Assembly (NCBI GenBank): GCA_024684065.1
Contig: JAIKXO010000030.1
Span: forward strand, 1-6,158
Reading direction: 5' to 3'
Length of the DNA: 6,158 bases
Origin: Lachnospiraceae bacterium
GTDB lineage: Bacteria > Bacillota_A > Clostridia > Lachnospirales > Lachnospiraceae
Shown here: positions 5,268 through 6,158 of the stretch, one piece after another
Layout of the letters: each line of letters starts with the position of its first letter
Numbering within the stretch: position 1 is the first letter of the stretch
Position numbers and translations under genes: made by a program
Notes under the pieces: generated by a model
Database searches by the model: none
Told to the model about the DNA's origin: nothing
What the model saw: the letters and a program-made list of their open reading frames with translations, nothing else

Positions 5268-5618
5268 TCAGCTTATCCAGGTAAAGAGCTCATATTTGAT
5301 CCCGTGTTCATCCAGGTACAGGGCAAATGAGCTCTTCTCAAGATATTCCCCGAAGCGGCCGATTATCATCTCCTCCATGCTTCCCGAAAAGCCTTCCTGC
5401 TCAAGCTCTGTTTTAAGTTTTTTTCTGTTGTCGGAATTCAAGGAATAGGTCGCTTCATAATCTCCGCCATCAAAGGCCGGCACACCGTAATCCTCGTAAC
5501 TGACTTCAAGTGTCTTGCCGTCATCGTATACGATTGCCCTGCCACGGCTTTCCGGTGTGTAAAGATCAACTATATCTTCCGCTGTATGATCCGGCTCTTT
5601 TTCATTCATATTTTCCAT
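5268..5618 (-). CDS. Hypothetical acidic protein, 116 residues
   Basis: I do not recognise a family. The protein is soluble, without signal peptide or membrane segment. It is rich in Asp/Glu at the N-terminus (MENMNEKEPDHTAEDIVDLY), followed by strand-like KTLEVSYEDYGV and DYEATYSLNSD, and a helical second half (NRKKLKTELEQEGF, MEEMIIGRFGEYLE), ending in the aromatic YELFTWIS. The start is well supported: AAAGGAG lies 6 bases before ATG 5618, with a second in-frame ATG 9 bases later. It follows a 150-bp gap with an operator-like dyad and precedes the SUKH gene by 45 bp. Size, charge and position beside a SUKH gene would fit a small immunity or accessory protein, but that is an inference from context only. 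Confidence 0.68.
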   Translation of the reverse strand: MENMNEKEPDHTAEDIVDLYTPESRGRAIVYDDGKTLEVSYEDYGVPAFDGGDYEATYSLNSDNRKKLKTELEQEGFSGSMEEMIIGRFGEYLEKSSFALYLDEHGIKYELFTWIS

Positions 5619-5703
5619 ATTCCGCTCCTTTGCTGTTTTAACAAACCCATTTTTCTGAACACCGGATCGGTAAAATATCCACAGGCAGACATCGGTTACA
5701 GGC

Positions 5704-5740
5704 TTATGGTAAAAGCATGTATTTTGTGCGTTTACCGTAA
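5704..5740. promoter_or_regulatory. Operator-like 14-bp inverted repeat
   Basis: TTATGGTAAAAGCA (5704-5717) and TGCGTTTACCGTAA (5727-5740) are inverted repeats matching at 12 of 14 positions around a 9-base spacer (5718-5726). A further GGTAAAA half-site lies at 5669-5675 in direct orientation, 39 bp from the one at 5708. There is no T-run after either arm, so a protein-binding dyad is more likely than a terminator. It lies in the intergenic space about 90-120 bp before the 116-residue gene. I see no convincing -35/-10 pair next to it. Confidence 0.5.
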
Positions 5741-5768
5741 TACCGGTTCATTTTAAACGGTGATCCTG

Positions 5769-6137
5769 TCAGGATCTAAGATTTTCCGGATCAGGGATGA
5801 CCTTCACTCCATGCTCCTTCAGGGCATGAACATAATAAAGCCCGCCGTCCTTTAATATATTGCCGTCCTTATCGATCCTTACCGGATCGCTTCGGTATTC
5901 CCTGCCGCTCACCTCTTCGGTAATCTCCACATCTCCCTCTGCGGTGACATGGAGGACCGGGCATGTCTCCAGAAAAGAATCCGCTATCATAAAGGCAACC
6001 CTGTCATGATAGAACTTAGACAGCGGAATGCTCCCCTCTTTCACGGCTTCCTTTATTGCCTCTGAAAGAGTATCTCCCCCGCTGCAGATAAGCTGACCTT
6101 CCTTAGCCTCATCAATGCTCCATTCCGGATTTCCCAT
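5769..6137 (-). CDS. Hypothetical protein, 122 residues
   Basis: No family is recognised. The N-terminal half is helical (DTLSEAIKEAVKEGSIPLSK, then YHDRVAFMIADSFLE). The second half has short beta-like segments (VLHVTAEGDVEITEE, DPVRIDKDGNILKDGGLYYV) and a C-terminal VKVIPDPENLRS. There is no signal peptide or membrane segment, so it is likely cytoplasmic. The start at ATG 6137 has an AGGAAG/AAAGG purine run 2-10 bases upstream, less ideal than its neighbours, and only 21 bases of upstream sequence are visible. The TGA stop lies within a 15-base perfect palindrome (5762-5776). The first in-window gene of the run, it is separated from the next by 150 bp, so it may belong to a different transcript. 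Confidence 0.65.
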   Translation of the reverse strand: MGNPEWSIDEAKEGQLICSGGDTLSEAIKEAVKEGSIPLSKFYHDRVAFMIADSFLETCPVLHVTAEGDVEITEEVSGREYRSDPVRIDKDGNILKDGGLYYVHALKEHGVKVIPDPENLRS

Positions 6138-6158
6138 CGCCTTTCTTCCTTTCCGCGC

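Noticed and set aside
5762..5776. Perfect palindrome GATCCTG-T-CAGGATC at the end of the 122-residue gene
   Set aside because: It has a 1-base centre and no T-run, and it overlaps the stop codon. It is too short to call an operator or terminator over chance.
1..6158. tRNA, rRNA, CRISPR arrays, integrase or IS elements
   Set aside because: I looked for cloverleaf 3' ends, regularly spaced repeats and recombinase motifs on both strands and found none.

Overview
The window looks like chromosomal DNA from an anaerobic, low-to-mid GC Firmicute, most likely a member of the Lachnospiraceae (Butyrivibrio/Roseburia-like). The clues are strong GGAGG-type ribosome binding sites, the UvrB and Hsp20 remnants (family-typical sequence such as KGLDKDE and RQERYAGS), and the mix of a TIR protein, a FecR-like lipoprotein and a SUKH protein. 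This placement comes from remembered family sequence, not from a search. Every supported gene is on the minus strand, so transcription runs from high to low coordinates.

Region 6137 to 1334 is a run of five intact genes that could form one transcription unit. In order of transcription they are: an unrecognised 122-residue protein; a 150-bp gap holding a 14-bp, 12/14-matched inverted repeat that looks like an operator; an unrecognised acidic 116-residue protein; a short hairpin; a SUKH (SMI1/KNR4, YrhA-like) protein with an acidic tail; a FecR-domain lipoprotein whose start codon directly follows the SUKH stop; and a ~711-residue protein with a TIR domain, a TIR-like N-terminal region and Sel1/TPR-type helical repeats. 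SUKH proteins are known immunity/conflict proteins and bacterial TIR domains are often NAD-consuming effectors or signal producers, so a conflict or envelope-sensing module is a reasonable inference. It is not demonstrated.

Region 1333 to about 240 is a patchwork of broken housekeeping genes on the same strand. A 332-bp non-coding stretch carries a plausible SOS-type uvrB promoter (TATAAT with a LexA/Cheo-like box where the -35 would be). It leads into the first 113 codons of uvrB, which stop matching the family just after EYFVSY. About 140 bp of unrelated sequence follows, holding a pair of NrdR-box-like palindromes 31 bp apart with no nrd gene beside them. Next comes the 3' part of an hsp20 gene without its start and with an apparent 1-base frameshift, then a clean intrinsic terminator. 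Region 130 to 1 is the start of a kinase/phosphotransferase-fold gene that continues outside the window, with its own extended -10 promoter and RBS.

The most noteworthy points are the uvrB/NrdR-box/hsp20 scar, the long operator-like dyad at 5704-5740, and the double-TIR-like protein in an operon with a FecR lipoprotein and a SUKH protein.
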